The notes beneath the pieces are model-generated. The model ran no database searches. It was not told where the DNA came from and saw nothing but the letters and a program-made list of their open reading frames with translations. Positions 27,881 through 39,182 of a stretch of 64,000 nt of DNA are shown piece after piece. This DNA is from Beroe forskalii (taxonomy: Eukaryota; Ctenophora; Nuda; Beroida; Beroidae), in assembly GCA_011033025.1 (NCBI GenBank), contig WFMF01000551.1:1-64000 (forward strand), in the 5' to 3' direction. How positions within the stretch are numbered: the stretch's first letter is position 1; every line of letters starts with the position of its first letter. The translations under genes were made by a program, and so were the position numbers.

Positions 27881-28708
27881 TTAACCACCTATTAATCTTG
27901 CGGGCATGCTATTGCGTAGAATGGTAGAGTGTGGTGAGACCACTTCGTCCAAGGTGAGGGGACTAAGAGCACAATGGACAATGGACATTATTGTAATGAA
28001 TTCCTCGCATTATACGGAATGTGGAAGACAAGAAGAGCAGAAGACAGTGGTTATGGATTCCTCTATTCTATTTTGGTAAGCAAGAAGAGTGAAGACTGAG
28101 CTGTGAGGGGTTAATTAGAGGCAGATGACTGAAGAACTGGAAGCACTGCCCATCGACTCCGCTGCAAGAAATAACGAATACATCAGAATAAAGGACAGCT
28201 CGGTTGTTGATAGAGGGGATGGTGCGCGAACACCGAACAATAAAAAGTGACGGATGAGAGAAGAACCAGCTACCACCAGTTACCTCCCCCATGAACCTCT
28301 TAACCCAGTCAATCCTCCCACGAACATCTGAGTAGGTACTGATCTCCTGAGACTTTCTGTAAACTCGTATTCCTCAGACTTCCTCAGTAGAGGGATGGAG
28401 GAGTGGAATGGCGGCCCTAACTACACATGATTATAGGCACTAATTTCTTGGCAAAATTCAGTTCAGTGCCTATCTGATATAGGCTGAATACATCTGTTCT
28501 GAATCTGATGAGGACTTTCTTACGACCCTCAAGACACCTGAACATTTGAAACTTCCTCAAGGTTATATCATCCTCTGAACACGTACGAAAATCTTCAATT
28601 CCCTGATTTCTGAATGTATTTGAACATATTTCTCACATACTCCCAATTTCCCAAACACACGCCGATGGTAAAGTGGCGGAGTGATATGCCGCACACACCA
28701 GATATAGG

Positions 28709-28746
28709 TGACATCACTATCATGGTTTAGAATGGTGAATTGACGA
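28709..28746 (+). repeat. TGACGTCA-core dispersed repeat, copy 10
   Basis: TGACATCACTATCATGGTTT, AGAATGGTGAATTGACGA. The core palindrome is mutated to TGACATCA, but the rest aligns. Confidence 0.65.
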
Positions 28747-29851
28747 TATCATCCCGACTATATTCCCCGTGACGTACAATGCCGAGTGTTCATCACCACG
28801 CATATAGGGCTCAGGTAAAGGGCCCACTGGTGGCTGGTAATCCATTTACAGTAATGGGACTAACTAACTCCCAGTGGAAATGCTGGACAACTTGTCTCCG
28901 AACTGTGTGCACTATAACAAGTGGAGTAGCTGCTGTTCTAACCAGGATTACAGGGATTAAAAGAGTGGTGGTGGTTGGTAACTACTAACTGTGTTGGGTA
29001 AACACCAATTCATTATATCTCAAGTAATGTCTTTTATTATTTTACAACTTTATAACATCTGCTATATAACGGCCGACCTGGCTACCAAATCATAGCACCC
29101 TATTCTTAGGTTTCTTTAAATAACTATTTATAAATACCACCGTTGATTTTAAAGAATGGTTAATTAAATAGAATTCCCCGCATATCTTTATAATCAACAA
29201 AGAATGAGAGGGGCTGAGAGCAATCATTGGTCCAGTGTAAGGCACCATGGACAAGGACTGCTAGGAGAGTCTTCATTTCTACCTGCCGTTCCTTCCGTCG
29301 AATGAAATCCAGAGTCACATAGACAAACAGTGTAAGACTAATTCAAGCAGTGTAGGACTAATCCGAAGGGTTCATTAATTAACAGAACGTGGATTAGATA
29401 ACCTGTTAGCGTTATTAACGGGACATGTGACTTCCACTCAAGAGTCTAGTGACTTCGGGTGAAAAAACCGAAGCGCTCAAGAGGCAACACTCGGCAGAAA
29501 AGGTAGGTTTTTCGTCAAATTTTGCCGCAGAAGACGGAAGTTATGAGAAATCTACCAAAGTACCAAAGCATCCGGATGAACACTCGAGAAAGAGACAAAA
29601 GACTGAGACGTTAATCTACTAAGGTGCTGCGAGGAGGCATCATTAGTCTCCAAATGAGCCTAGTTCGCCGGCCATTGGTCTTGGCTTTTCATCAAACTGC
29701 TCAGAATACACACAACACAAAGAATCATTAAACAGGATAATTCAAGATAATATTATATGCGATGGTGGTCCCTGGTTTGAGAGAATAATAAACAATTCAT
29801 TGCAACGTATCGTTTAAACCTGCTATTCAAGCCGCGTTTGAAAAATAACCT

Positions 29852-29888
29852 AACGTCATCAGCTTCAACTTTGAACTATTGCAATGAC
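29852..29888 (-). repeat. TGACGTCA-core dispersed repeat, copy 11 (diverged)
   Basis: AACGTCATCAGCTTCAACTT, TGAACTATTGCAATGAC. The AACGTCA end and the CTTTGAACTAT block are recognisable. Confidence 0.45.
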
Positions 29889-30935
29889 ACCTCTAAAGAT
29901 CAAACTCGTTATATTACTTTGATTATATTCGTGCACGTTTATATATTCACAATGATTTATTCACAGGATTATGCATACCCCAAGAAATAATAAAAAGTAG
30001 CATCTCGAGTACAAATACTGCAAATTTGTCGACGCACGAAGACTTTCAAATATTTTGTTTAAATTCAACAGCTCAACTAAGTTGTCGATAAAATTAATTC
30101 ATTCAGACTCCGAATTATGAATTAATTCCAGAAGGGCTATCCAATCCTTGTGAAATTATAGGTGGCAGTCAAAGTAGTAGGTACGATATGATTATTAGAT
30201 TAGTAATTCATGAAGGTGTGAGTTGATAAGCCGCTCATTTATGATTTACAGAACAGTCCCTCGATGAACACTGCTCATTCCTGTGAAAAACACGCACTGC
30301 CCCCATGGATTCCATCCAAATCACTTGTCAGGACTCAGGAGTTTCGGACAGTTAGGAGACTTCTTCAATTCCGATTGATTACCGCGAGATGCTGTTCCAA
30401 TTGAATGATTATTTTTAATTCATAAGAAAAGAAGGAAAGTGATTTTTGTTAAATTGCACATTGTAAAATTATCGGAAAAATCCTTTATTATGCGTGAATT
30501 GCTCATCAAAATTGTTGCCTTTGATCAAAGAACTTCAATCCTTCAGTGAACCAAATATGACAAACACAGTCAACATAACCTACCGAAGTACAGACCAACG
30601 AAATAACCAACAGAAAAGAATTTCATCAATATGTGTATAACTCATAACGTTAATATAACCGATATCGGTGGCACGAGCTTAGTTCATTAATCACCGATAT
30701 TAGAGACTGACCGATGATTGCATACAATATATCACAATATGTTAAAATTAAACTTCGTAATTATGATTGGATATTATATGCGAGAGAGATGAGAAACATG
30801 ATTTCACTCACTGAAATGATTTCAATAATAAAATATGAACGAGATCAATTGACAGTTGGACAATGGACATAATATGAGTTTAGAGAGACCCCATATGCTC
30901 ATACCTTACGAGACAAATTTATAAGGTACGAAATT

Positions 30936-30959
30936 TGGGGATTTTTCGAAAAATCCCCA
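30936..30959. repeat. 24-bp perfect palindrome
   Basis: TGGGGATTTTTC followed by GAAAAATCCCCA, with no loop. It is next to a partial copy of the TGACGTCA dispersed repeat. Confidence 0.9.
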
Positions 30960-30972
30960 TTTTTCAATAAAA

Positions 30973-31000
30973 TGACGTCATCATCATACGTTAACATGGA
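30973..31000 (+). repeat. TGACGTCA-core dispersed repeat, copy 12 (partial)
   Basis: TGACGTCATCATCATACGTT then AACATGGA. It lies 13 bases after the perfect palindrome at 30936-30959. Confidence 0.5.
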
Positions 31001-33442
31001 ATATTCCCAAAAATATGAGTTTCGTATAAAATTTCGATCCCAATTGTTCCATCATATGAAACGAACATAACTGTAGAACTGTGGAACAATCATCAAGTAC
31101 CAGTACTGCAGCCAACTGTATGATGTGAATTTGGACTAATGTCCACCTTGTTTTGAATTTATTGTTTGAAAATTGATATGTAGCGCTAACCTACCATCGT
31201 GTACTCTCTGTGATTGCTATAAATAAAGTGCAGGACACGTGATAGCGAGAGGTTGTCAGACACATTAGACTCATTTTACACTCACTGTACAGTGTACAGA
31301 GTACATCTACATTCAGATCACTCAGCTTCGCCTCGAGTTCCAAGCCCCAGAAAATTTACCGTAGATCAGTCTATCAAATTTGGTTTTAAAAGCAAATAAT
31401 AAGATAAATTTTGTGATGTGTTTTCTGGTATCACTGTACTATAAAATATTGCTTCGATAAAAATTAAACCATCATTACTATCACTCAAGCACTTAAAAGT
31501 AAATTAAAGGTAAATCAATAGTACATTTACTATTATTAATTCTGGAGAACACACATTCCCTTTCCCCAGTGTGGGTTGACAGTCAATCCACAGCAACAGA
31601 TGGTGTCTGACCCTTATTATCGTCATCAGATGGACCACCAGGGTAATAGTGTAATACATTAGGTTTTAATTGGCAAAGTACAAAAAACTAGTGTTCACGG
31701 TGTATTACTTTGCCGTTAAATGTAAATGATGTAAAATGGCTTTACAAAAGTCATCAATAAAAAGAAAAGAATCATTCTAGTTTTCACAAAGTTTTAAGTA
31801 CAGAATAAAATTTTCAAAGTCAAGTTATTCATCTGTAAAAAACTAAATTAATGTTGCAGAGGAGTGAGGAGAGTTACAAAATGGAACTGCAAAAGCCAAT
31901 TTCAGGGGACGGAGGACCTCAATAAATTTCAATATTATATTGCTACTGTATGTAATTTGAATAGCATATAATGTAATTTCAAGAGAATAATCGGTATAAT
32001 ATTTACTGTAACACACAATGAAGTTAGAGAAAACCGTTTTGGAATAATACCCCCGCGTGAATGGAAAATGCTCACTAAAGATTTGTTTGTTCCTTACGAG
32101 TTCCTTTTTGTAGCGTTGGATTTTTAATAGCATAGCCTTCATTTTCTAAGATCGCCCCAGTCCCTATTTATGATAATTACTGAATTGTGCGTTCGAAAAT
32201 AAATTCAGCACGGCAAACAGTTGTATCAAGTTTCCAGTAGCTGCAGGACGTCACGTGGCGAGAGCTGGTAGACTGGACTATTCGCCACTGCTCGCCACTA
32301 CAGTCTGCCTTAGGAGCAGGAGCAGTGAGGAGCAGACACAGAGACAATAGGGGATTGGATACTCGTCTAGAGACTGACGGACAATCAGGATACTTCATTG
32401 ACATGGGCACTGATTTAAAATAATTACTAATATAATAATATAACTTTTTGTGCGAATTGCGAAAAAATAAGAAAATTTGGGACTAAAAGGGAGCTGAAAT
32501 TTTCAATTCAAACAATGGCAAGTCTGGAGAAATCGTTTCAAGGTTTGTGCTGGGTCTGGTGGTAGCATGAATTAAAAACCATTAGATAGAACATTATTTG
32601 GTTTGACTCTTTCTGTCTAGTGAGTCTCCCATCTTAGTCTACACCAAATTTTATTTAACGAAGGACCTTTCAAGTAGATACCAACCAACAAAGATAAACC
32701 ACATAGATATCTCTAATATATTATCTAACTCAGGATTTATAATATCCATATTTTCATTTCGTTATCTAAATAAATAATTATTGTCAAAGATATGATACTC
32801 ATGACAGATGGAACAAAGACCTTCGACCAATGACCAGATATCAAAACACATATCTTTTCACGTCAAAAGATATGTTAATTAAACTGCAAAAACGAGCTAA
32901 CTGCAGTAGAAATTCTACTTGAACTCAAAGAAAACCGGCAAACAAACAGCATTACATTTGACAATAGTTAATGAATAAAGTATACTTAGCGATCTCACAA
33001 AACAAAGAAGCAGCAAAATAAACACGGCATATCAACGTTCAGACCTGGCGGAGCTTAACTTGACCGTTCTACTTTCTAAAATCAACGAATATCAAGATAA
33101 CCGTTCTACAAACATCATGGAAACATATCCACATATATCATAATGAAAAATACGACGAATAAGAAACAATCCGAAGAAAAATCAGACGTTTAAAACACAC
33201 ACACACACGTCCCAGCTTAACATAACATTATATACGAGTGCACCACAAACAAGATGCAGCTTGAACGATGTGGCTGATCCGTGTGTTTATGTTTTTGTTG
33301 TGATCGAGGTGATGAGTTAATGCTTACAGCACGATATAGAGGCGTGGGCCACCTGAACAGCACCAGTTGTCGCACTGCATGCTTGTCATTGAGGATACAA
33401 CATTATACGAGCTACTGCAGCACAAGTATGTGTGTAGAGGAG

Positions 33443-33972
33443 TTGGGATCAGGGACCATACCTTAGACACGAGGCTATTTAAAGGGTGGTGTTTGGGGAT
33501 TTTTCAGAAATCACTTAGTCCACTGTACTAACTGAGGTGGTCACCTTATGGGGAAAATCATAATCACTTAGTCCAAATGGCATATTTTTCCATATTTGGG
33601 CATTTTTGCCAGATGACGTCATAATTTTGGGGTGGGTCCCCACAAATTGTATTAAATTTCAGTTAGTACACGGGACAAACTGCTCATTTTGGGGTGGGTC
33701 CCTACAAAAATGACAAATTTCAGTTACATGGGACAATCTGCAGCGTTTTATGCTCATTTAGGGTGGGTACCTTCAAATAGTGACAAATATCAGTTAGTAC
33801 AGGGACAATCTGCCATAGGTTTTTATGCTAATTTTGGGGTGGGTCACTACAAATGGTGCCAAATATCACTTAGTTAATGGGATTATCTGAAGGGGTGGTG
33901 GGTGGTATTTCAAAATTGGGCAAAAAATCACTTAGTACCCCTCGTGTCTTGCACTTAATCCATGATCCCCCC
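33443..33972. mobile_element. TIR-bounded tandem-repeat element
   Basis: AGACACGAGG (33465-33474) and CCTCGTGTCT (33940-33949) are perfect inverted ends, and the flanking bases (GGGATCAGGGACCAT and its partner ending near 33972) extend the similarity imperfectly. Between them four units of 63-76 bp start with ATTTTGGGGTGGGT at about 33623, 33686, 33757 and 33832 and share ACAAAT, TTTCAGTTAGTAC and GGGACAATCTG. The phrase AATCACTTAGTCC/TAGTACC borders the array on both sides. It is a non-coding, probably non-autonomous element. Confidence 0.6.
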
Positions 33973-34936
33973 CCGTGTAGTGTGCTTGTTTAGGATACAT
34001 ACAGTGTTCTGTGGGTAGTACTTCAATCGTACTATAGATAGGAAATCCAGTTAATATCATGTCTCTAAAATTCTATTTAAATTTAAATCGGTATAACTGC
34101 TAAACTGTGTGTTTATCTGCTAAATCCTAACAACGGAGAAACATGTACCGAACGTAATATGTTGAAGAGGTGCATACAAACTCAAAATATCGACGCTCCC
34201 ATTCACTGGAAAAAAACTTCTTGTCTACAAAACTAGACGTCATATCAGTTGCAGACACAGGTAAAAACTGCAGACACAGTTACAGCGGGTGGGTGTGGTG
34301 AAACAATCAACTTGGCCTCTGTGATAGATCTGTGTGACAGATCCGGCAATGGAATATTGGAATATGGTGGTATAACACCGATTGCATGTGACCTCATCGA
34401 CAAGCAATGGATTATGGAATATATCTGGGTCTAAGATTGACAGAACACCCCGAGTGTTACAAGACAATAGACACACCACCACCCAGGCAACACATGATGT
34501 CATTCCTGTCATGTGACAGGGGGTCAATCCAATTTCATGATGATATTAATGACATCACTATAGATAGTTCTTATCTAATAGATTGAGTGCACTTGTGGAA
34601 AAACAGCTTTACAGATTCGTATTTCTGCAGTTAGCAGTGTATGATAGTTTGATCATCAATGGATGATGATTACTTAGAAGTGGGGCAACATAATATAATG
34701 CTCTAAATGAAGTGGCTGTCGATGCCCTCTGCTCCTTTCATCTGATTAATCACTGATTGTGCCACACAATACCTAATAGATGGGCGTCTCCTAAAACCAT
34801 GAAGGTTGGGTAGGCGATTCGTGCAACATACGTTAGTAAATGAACAAAATATGCAACTCCTTTGACCAATGAATCGATTGAATATATGTTGCAAGTAAGT
34901 GAAATGCAACAGCCAATTCCAAGTTTAACAATTTAC

Positions 34937-35279
34937 CTGTGTTGTAAGAAGCCGGAGGCTGGTAGTTCTCATACGTGTGAGACTGATATGCTCTCAGGTT
35001 TTCATAACTGTCCTCTGCCTTGCAGTAAAAGTCTGAATTGTCCTGCGACGACTGAAAAGACTGAACCGACTGAACGGACTGCACTGAGTGCCTCTTCACA
35101 GAACTCTTCTTCTGACGAACTTCCTCATACTCACGACGCAGTTTCACATGGTCTCGTCGAACAGGCTCATAGTCGTACTGTACTGTTTCGTACTCCCTGT
35201 TTTCTTGGCCAATAATATCGTAATAACCAGTTCTAGGGCTGCTTGGGAGTTGATGAAAGCCTTGTCGAGGGCTTTGCAT
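34937..35279 (-). CDS. Tyrosine-motif-rich exon, possible receptor or adaptor tail
   Basis: This is an open frame of 114 codons from ATG at 35279 (an in-frame TAA directly precedes it) to a good donor, ACAG/GTAAAT, in phase 1. I do not recognise the gene. The product is hydrophilic and full of SH2-type tyrosine motifs: YDII (20-23), YETV (30-33), YEPV (37-40), YEEV (51-54), YENL (92-95) and YENY (103-106). The first two have the YxxI-x6-YxxV spacing of an ITAM. The stretch SVQSVQSVQSFQS (68-77) is a small triplet-codon repeat. No membrane segment is present in this exon, so whether it is the tail of a receptor or a soluble adaptor is unknown. Downstream exons between 34,700 and 34,936 are possible, but I could not choose between acceptors. 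Confidence 0.5.
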
Positions 35280-35289
35280 TTATTCTGTT

Positions 35290-37029
35290 TTCAGCTCATC
35301 CTCAATTAAAGATTGTTAAGCCTTATGGTAGAAAGGACAAAAATTGAATTCTTGCCCACTTATTCATTTATATTTTTTGACTTACAGCAATAGAAATTGT
35401 TAGAAGATTATTGCACATCAAGCAGTACATATAACGTTTGATATTCGAAGTTAAAAAGCAATCCTTAAAGAAAATACTGTACAAAATAACATGCTATAAC
35501 GTGCACACTGCATGACAATATGGTGTTTAGAAGTAAAGAATCTTAAAAAACATCAAAATGTTTTGAGATCTCATTCTTTGATAAGCATGGAGAAACTACA
35601 TGGAATTGTATTAACAACTTAACAATAAGTTGCAAGGAGTATAATTTGATGAATGAAGTTGAATAAATGTGCATTATATTCCAAAATTCACATTGACATG
35701 CACTTTTTGAAATATAGATTTCGTCTATTGCAAAGCTGATCAAAAACCTGTAGGTAACTTTATGATAAACATTGGCAAAGTAAAATCATAATAATACTTG
35801 ATAAGTACATAGTGACTAACTTAAAGTGATTTTTCACAAAATAAGTCACATGATACTGTATGGAATCAAGAAGTTAATTCATTGGCACAAGAAAAACCGA
35901 AACCAATGCAGTGCATGTTTTGAAGCTAAAGATCATATGTTATTAGAATTTTTGGATCATTACCTGCCCTATGTGTTTATTGCAACCATTGTGTCCAACA
36001 CATCCATTGTAATAATTGGCTCTATTGCACATTATCTATTGTACATCATCTCCATTTGCCCATTGTCACATAGATACCCAGTGGCGGAACACTGCTGATC
36101 TGCCATGCTCAGCATGACGAAAAAAAAACCTTCTCCAGACATGATTTTGGTGAAAAAAAACGATGAAATTAATTCAAACTGATCATGATTCAACATTCAT
36201 GAATCGATATTTGGTCAGGAAATGTTGCTATAGCTCCCACAATGACTGAAAACGTTCTGAGAGTGGAGATATGATTTCAGATCACATCTAATCTCTTGGA
36301 TCAGATGATGATTTAAAATGCACTTATAAACATATTCCTTGTGTTTGAATAATGCATGTAATTAAGCAAAGAGTTATGAACAAATGACATCAAAGTACCG
36401 TTAGAATTTCATAGTCCATCACATTGAAGATTTTTGTAGCTATCAGATTATTTCTTCACACTCAGATCAGTGTTTTGCCACTTTCAGGTATAATTCCGGG
36501 AAAAAGTATGCTACCAAGTTACCAATGGAAGACCTGATTTGGTACTCCTGAAACTTGGGATTGGGGAGGTCCTGACTGTGTTCTGTCACTGGGCATGGAT
36601 ACCTACCAAATTGCAAATTATGGTGATATTAAGTGAATTGTAATCTAATCAACCATATAAGAACAGGATAAGACATGATATTCTCTGAACTATCCTTATT
36701 GCCACAGGAGGAGTGAGAGTACCCATATACAAAGTAAATTAGGTAAATTATCTTTCAACTTCATTCCCAAAGCTGCAAGTTATGAATTTTATTTATTTCT
36801 GGTATGTGCATATTTGTGCAGATTGCTCAATTTCTGGAGGGATCCATGAAGACAGCAGATATACTAATTTCCTGCCTGTGTGTCAACTTTCTATCAAAGC
36901 ACAAAATTTGATTTATCTTTCCAGTCAAGTAGCTATGATTTCTTGCTAGGGGATGCTGGCCAAATTGTTAGGGATGGTGAGTAACCCATTTTGACCAATA
37001 TTCAAAGGTGGTGGAATTTTCTCAGGGGA
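35290..37029. other. No gene identified
   Basis: AT-rich sequence upstream of the minus-strand tyrosine-motif exon. A 90-codon plus frame at 35826 has no recognisable domain. The 3' part may belong to the retroelement whose first readable piece begins near 37030. Confidence 0.4.
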
Positions 37030-37285
37030 TATGATATATTTGAAGGGTTCACACATGGTGAAGACACAGACTTCATATACCTTCACTATGCTATTTAAGC
37101 ATCAGACTGAGACTGTGGCTGAGGTGACTAGTGATCGTTTGAAGGACAAGGAAGTGAGGCTGCTGAGGAAGATATCTGCTATTGTATCAGACTCTTCTGG
37201 TGGTAAGTTGTAAAGGTCCATCACCTTAGCCCAAGAGAAGGGTGCTGGAGCATGGCTCACGGTTCTTCCTATTGGTTCTCTTCGG
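37030..37285 (+). mobile_element. Reverse-transcriptase-type element, left fragment
   Basis: The plus-strand translation DRLKDKEVRLLRKI and, one stop later, LAQEKGAGAWLTVLPIG is recognisable as the stretch before the C-terminal Cys/His block of a multi-copy retroelement protein found in many cnidarian and other invertebrate genomes. The frame contains a stop (TAA at 37211). No polymerase motif is present upstream, so the element is 5'-truncated. It is interrupted at 37285 by a LINE and resumes near 38440. Confidence 0.55.
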
Positions 37286-37375
37286 TAATTAATTAATTAA
37301 TTAATTAATTAATTAATTAATTAATTAATTAATTAATTAATTAATTAATTAATTAATTAATTAATTAATTAATTA
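37286..37375. repeat. (AATT)n microsatellite, 90 bp, at the LINE 3' end
   Basis: About 22 uninterrupted copies of AATT/TTAA. It sits exactly between the left part of the host element and the LINE 3' UTR. A simple-repeat 3' tail is usual for several LINE clades. The repeat is its own reverse complement. Confidence 0.95.
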
Positions 37376-38430
37376 GTCTAATACACTCCTACTTGTGAGC
37401 CCAATGTACATAATCTCATGCAAAATAAATTAACAAAATAAAAATTGAACACTAAATGCACTAAATAAAATACTGCCTAAAATATGCTTAGGATCCCTAC
37501 TATGAAACTCATCTACACATCCCATACTAAGTTTAACAACAGAGAGTGTACAATAGTGTTTAAAAAATATGGAATTATAAATTAAGGTAGTTAATCAGAA
37601 ATAACTTAGCAAATAAATACTGTAAATTCAAAGCAACTTCCATGTTCAAAGGTTATAATCTACTGAAAAGGGTAAACGCAGTGAATAATGGAAATGACCA
37701 GTATTATATATGGTAAACAACTAAAAACTCATCAACGTCTATTCATTGCTATCTATACATAGAAAGTTATCATCAAAAACTGATTGGGAACATATTTCTT
37801 GTACTAGAGAATTAAAGGTATATTTCAGTTCTCTATTATCACAGAATAAAAGATTCAAGTAAAAGTTCACTCCCCAAGAGTGTAGTTCTGTGGTCTGAGA
37901 TCGCAACTTCATGACATTATCATCATAAACTGTACATTCAAATAACTTATGGAAAACAGAGTCAGGTAGTATCCCACACTCCAAGCAAATTGGAACATAA
38001 AGGGCTTTGTTGTATTTCAACACTGAAAAACTGAAATCTTGAAATCTTAAACAGTGTCCATGAATGAAGTCCATTGTGTTGGTGGTGAAGTACCTTGAGC
38101 AACCCCTTGACAAAACTGGATATTTCAAGAGATTAGATATAGAAACAATGTCCTTTGATCTTTCTACGACATCTGAGAGGGGCTCTATTGAATATGGATC
38201 ATTTTTTACAATAAGATCCATTTCTTTCTTGATATACATGTCCCACAAATAACATCTATAATCATGAATTTCACTCTCACTATAGTACAAGGCAGTGTCA
38301 GGCATGTCAATAAGTGAGATGGCATGTGCTGATTTTGGAACATTGAACAATTGTTTGTGATTGGATGAATTAAGTCTTGCATTAGTCATCCATTGCACGA
38401 ATTTCTTTACCTCTGCCACTTGATAAAAGT
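37286..38430 (-). mobile_element. 5'-truncated non-LTR retrotransposon (LINE) inserted in another element
   Basis: On the minus strand an open frame reaching stop 37739 encodes the C-terminal end of a LINE polymerase. It carries a CCHC knuckle, CLECGILPDSVFHKLFEC (C-x2-C-x7-H-x4-C), about 80 residues from the end. A 3' UTR of about 360 bp follows, then a 90-bp AATT microsatellite as the 3' tail. No reverse transcriptase core remains. The first roughly 35-40 codons of the nominal frame are only antisense of the host element. The 5' edge (38,420-38,445) is an estimate, and I see no clear target duplication. Confidence 0.65.
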
Positions 38431-38439
38431 ACTGACTAT

Positions 38440-39182
38440 AAGGGTGCTGAACAAGGAGGAGTTCAGGGATGCCATCAGACTTAGGTACAGCTGGCAGATT
38501 CCCAACATACCAGCATTTTGTGTTTGTGGAAAGAAGAATTATGTAGACCACACTTAAATTTGTAAAAATGGTGGCTGGCTACTTAATCTTCAGACACAAC
38601 AGGGTCTGCGACACAAATGCTGTGTTTTTGAGGGAAGTCTGTCAGGACATTAAGACTGAGCCAGAACTGATCCCAATTTAGTCTAGTCAGACAATCCTAG
38701 GGAATATGGAAGAGAGGGCACGCCTCGACATTTCTGCTCGAGGGCTTTGGGGACCTTTCCAGAAGACGATGTTTGATGTCAGAATCTTCCATCCAAACGC
38801 TGACTCAAACAAGGGCTGTGACATCAAGTCAGTATACACACAACATGAGAACATCAAGAGGAAAGACTACAAACAGCGGGTAATACAGGTTGAGAAGTTC
38901 AGCTTCACACCTCTTGTGTACAGCACATCAGGAGGAATGGCTCCTCAGGCACAGGTCTTTCATGAGAGGATTGCAGAACTCATAGCAGCAAAAACCAATG
39001 AGGAATATCGAGATGTGGTCAGTATGATGAGGACAAAACTGTCATTTGAACTACTGAAAAGTGTGCTTGTGTCAGTGAGAAGATCTAGGGGCAAATCCTC
39101 TCACACACGCGAAATCCCAATTTCAGAAGTGTCGTTCAACCTCATCCCAGATGGATTAAGCAGGGATTTTACCTTTTCTTAA
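38440..39182 (+). mobile_element. Reverse-transcriptase-type element, right fragment (degenerate)
   Basis: Reading resumes as [16 protein letters not shown] and [12 protein letters not shown] (Cys/His cluster), then after a TAA and a frame change as FRHNRVCDTNAVFLREVCQD. After a TAG (38680) it continues as an open frame from 38706: RLDISARGLWGPFQKTMFDV, IFHPNA, VEKFSFTPLVYSTSGGM, LSFELLKSVLVSVRRSRG. The run FDVRIFHPNA, VEKFSFTPLV suggests a PD-(D/E)XK-like nuclease fold (inference). At least two stops and one frame change make it a dead copy, despite the 158-codon open frame at its end. Confidence 0.65.

Larger units (their letters stand above)
16860..33442. other. No gene identified; dispersed repeats and palindromes
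   Basis: It holds copies 4 to 12 of the TGACGTCA repeat, hairpins at 18388, 21914, 27476 and 30936, and a GAGGAGGAGG run at 20680. A GC-rich block at 21,640-21,780 contains CCGAGGCCGAAGGCCGAGG and looks like element sequence; GTTTAAAACGCATCT is duplicated at about 21,501 and 21,615. No exon with both splice sites and a recognisable product was seen. Confidence 0.45.

Noticed and set aside
28500-28530. CTGATGAG motif as a possible hammerhead ribozyme core
   Set aside because: The required GAAA and three-helix arrangement is absent.
31843-32142. 99-codon minus-strand frame rich in Ile, Tyr and Phe
   Set aside because: The composition follows the AT-rich base content; no motif and no splice or poly(A) context.
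38448-38551. N-terminal 35 or so codons of the 270-codon minus-strand frame
   Set aside because: This part is antisense to the recognisable plus-strand element protein ([16 protein letters not shown]), so it is not LINE coding sequence.
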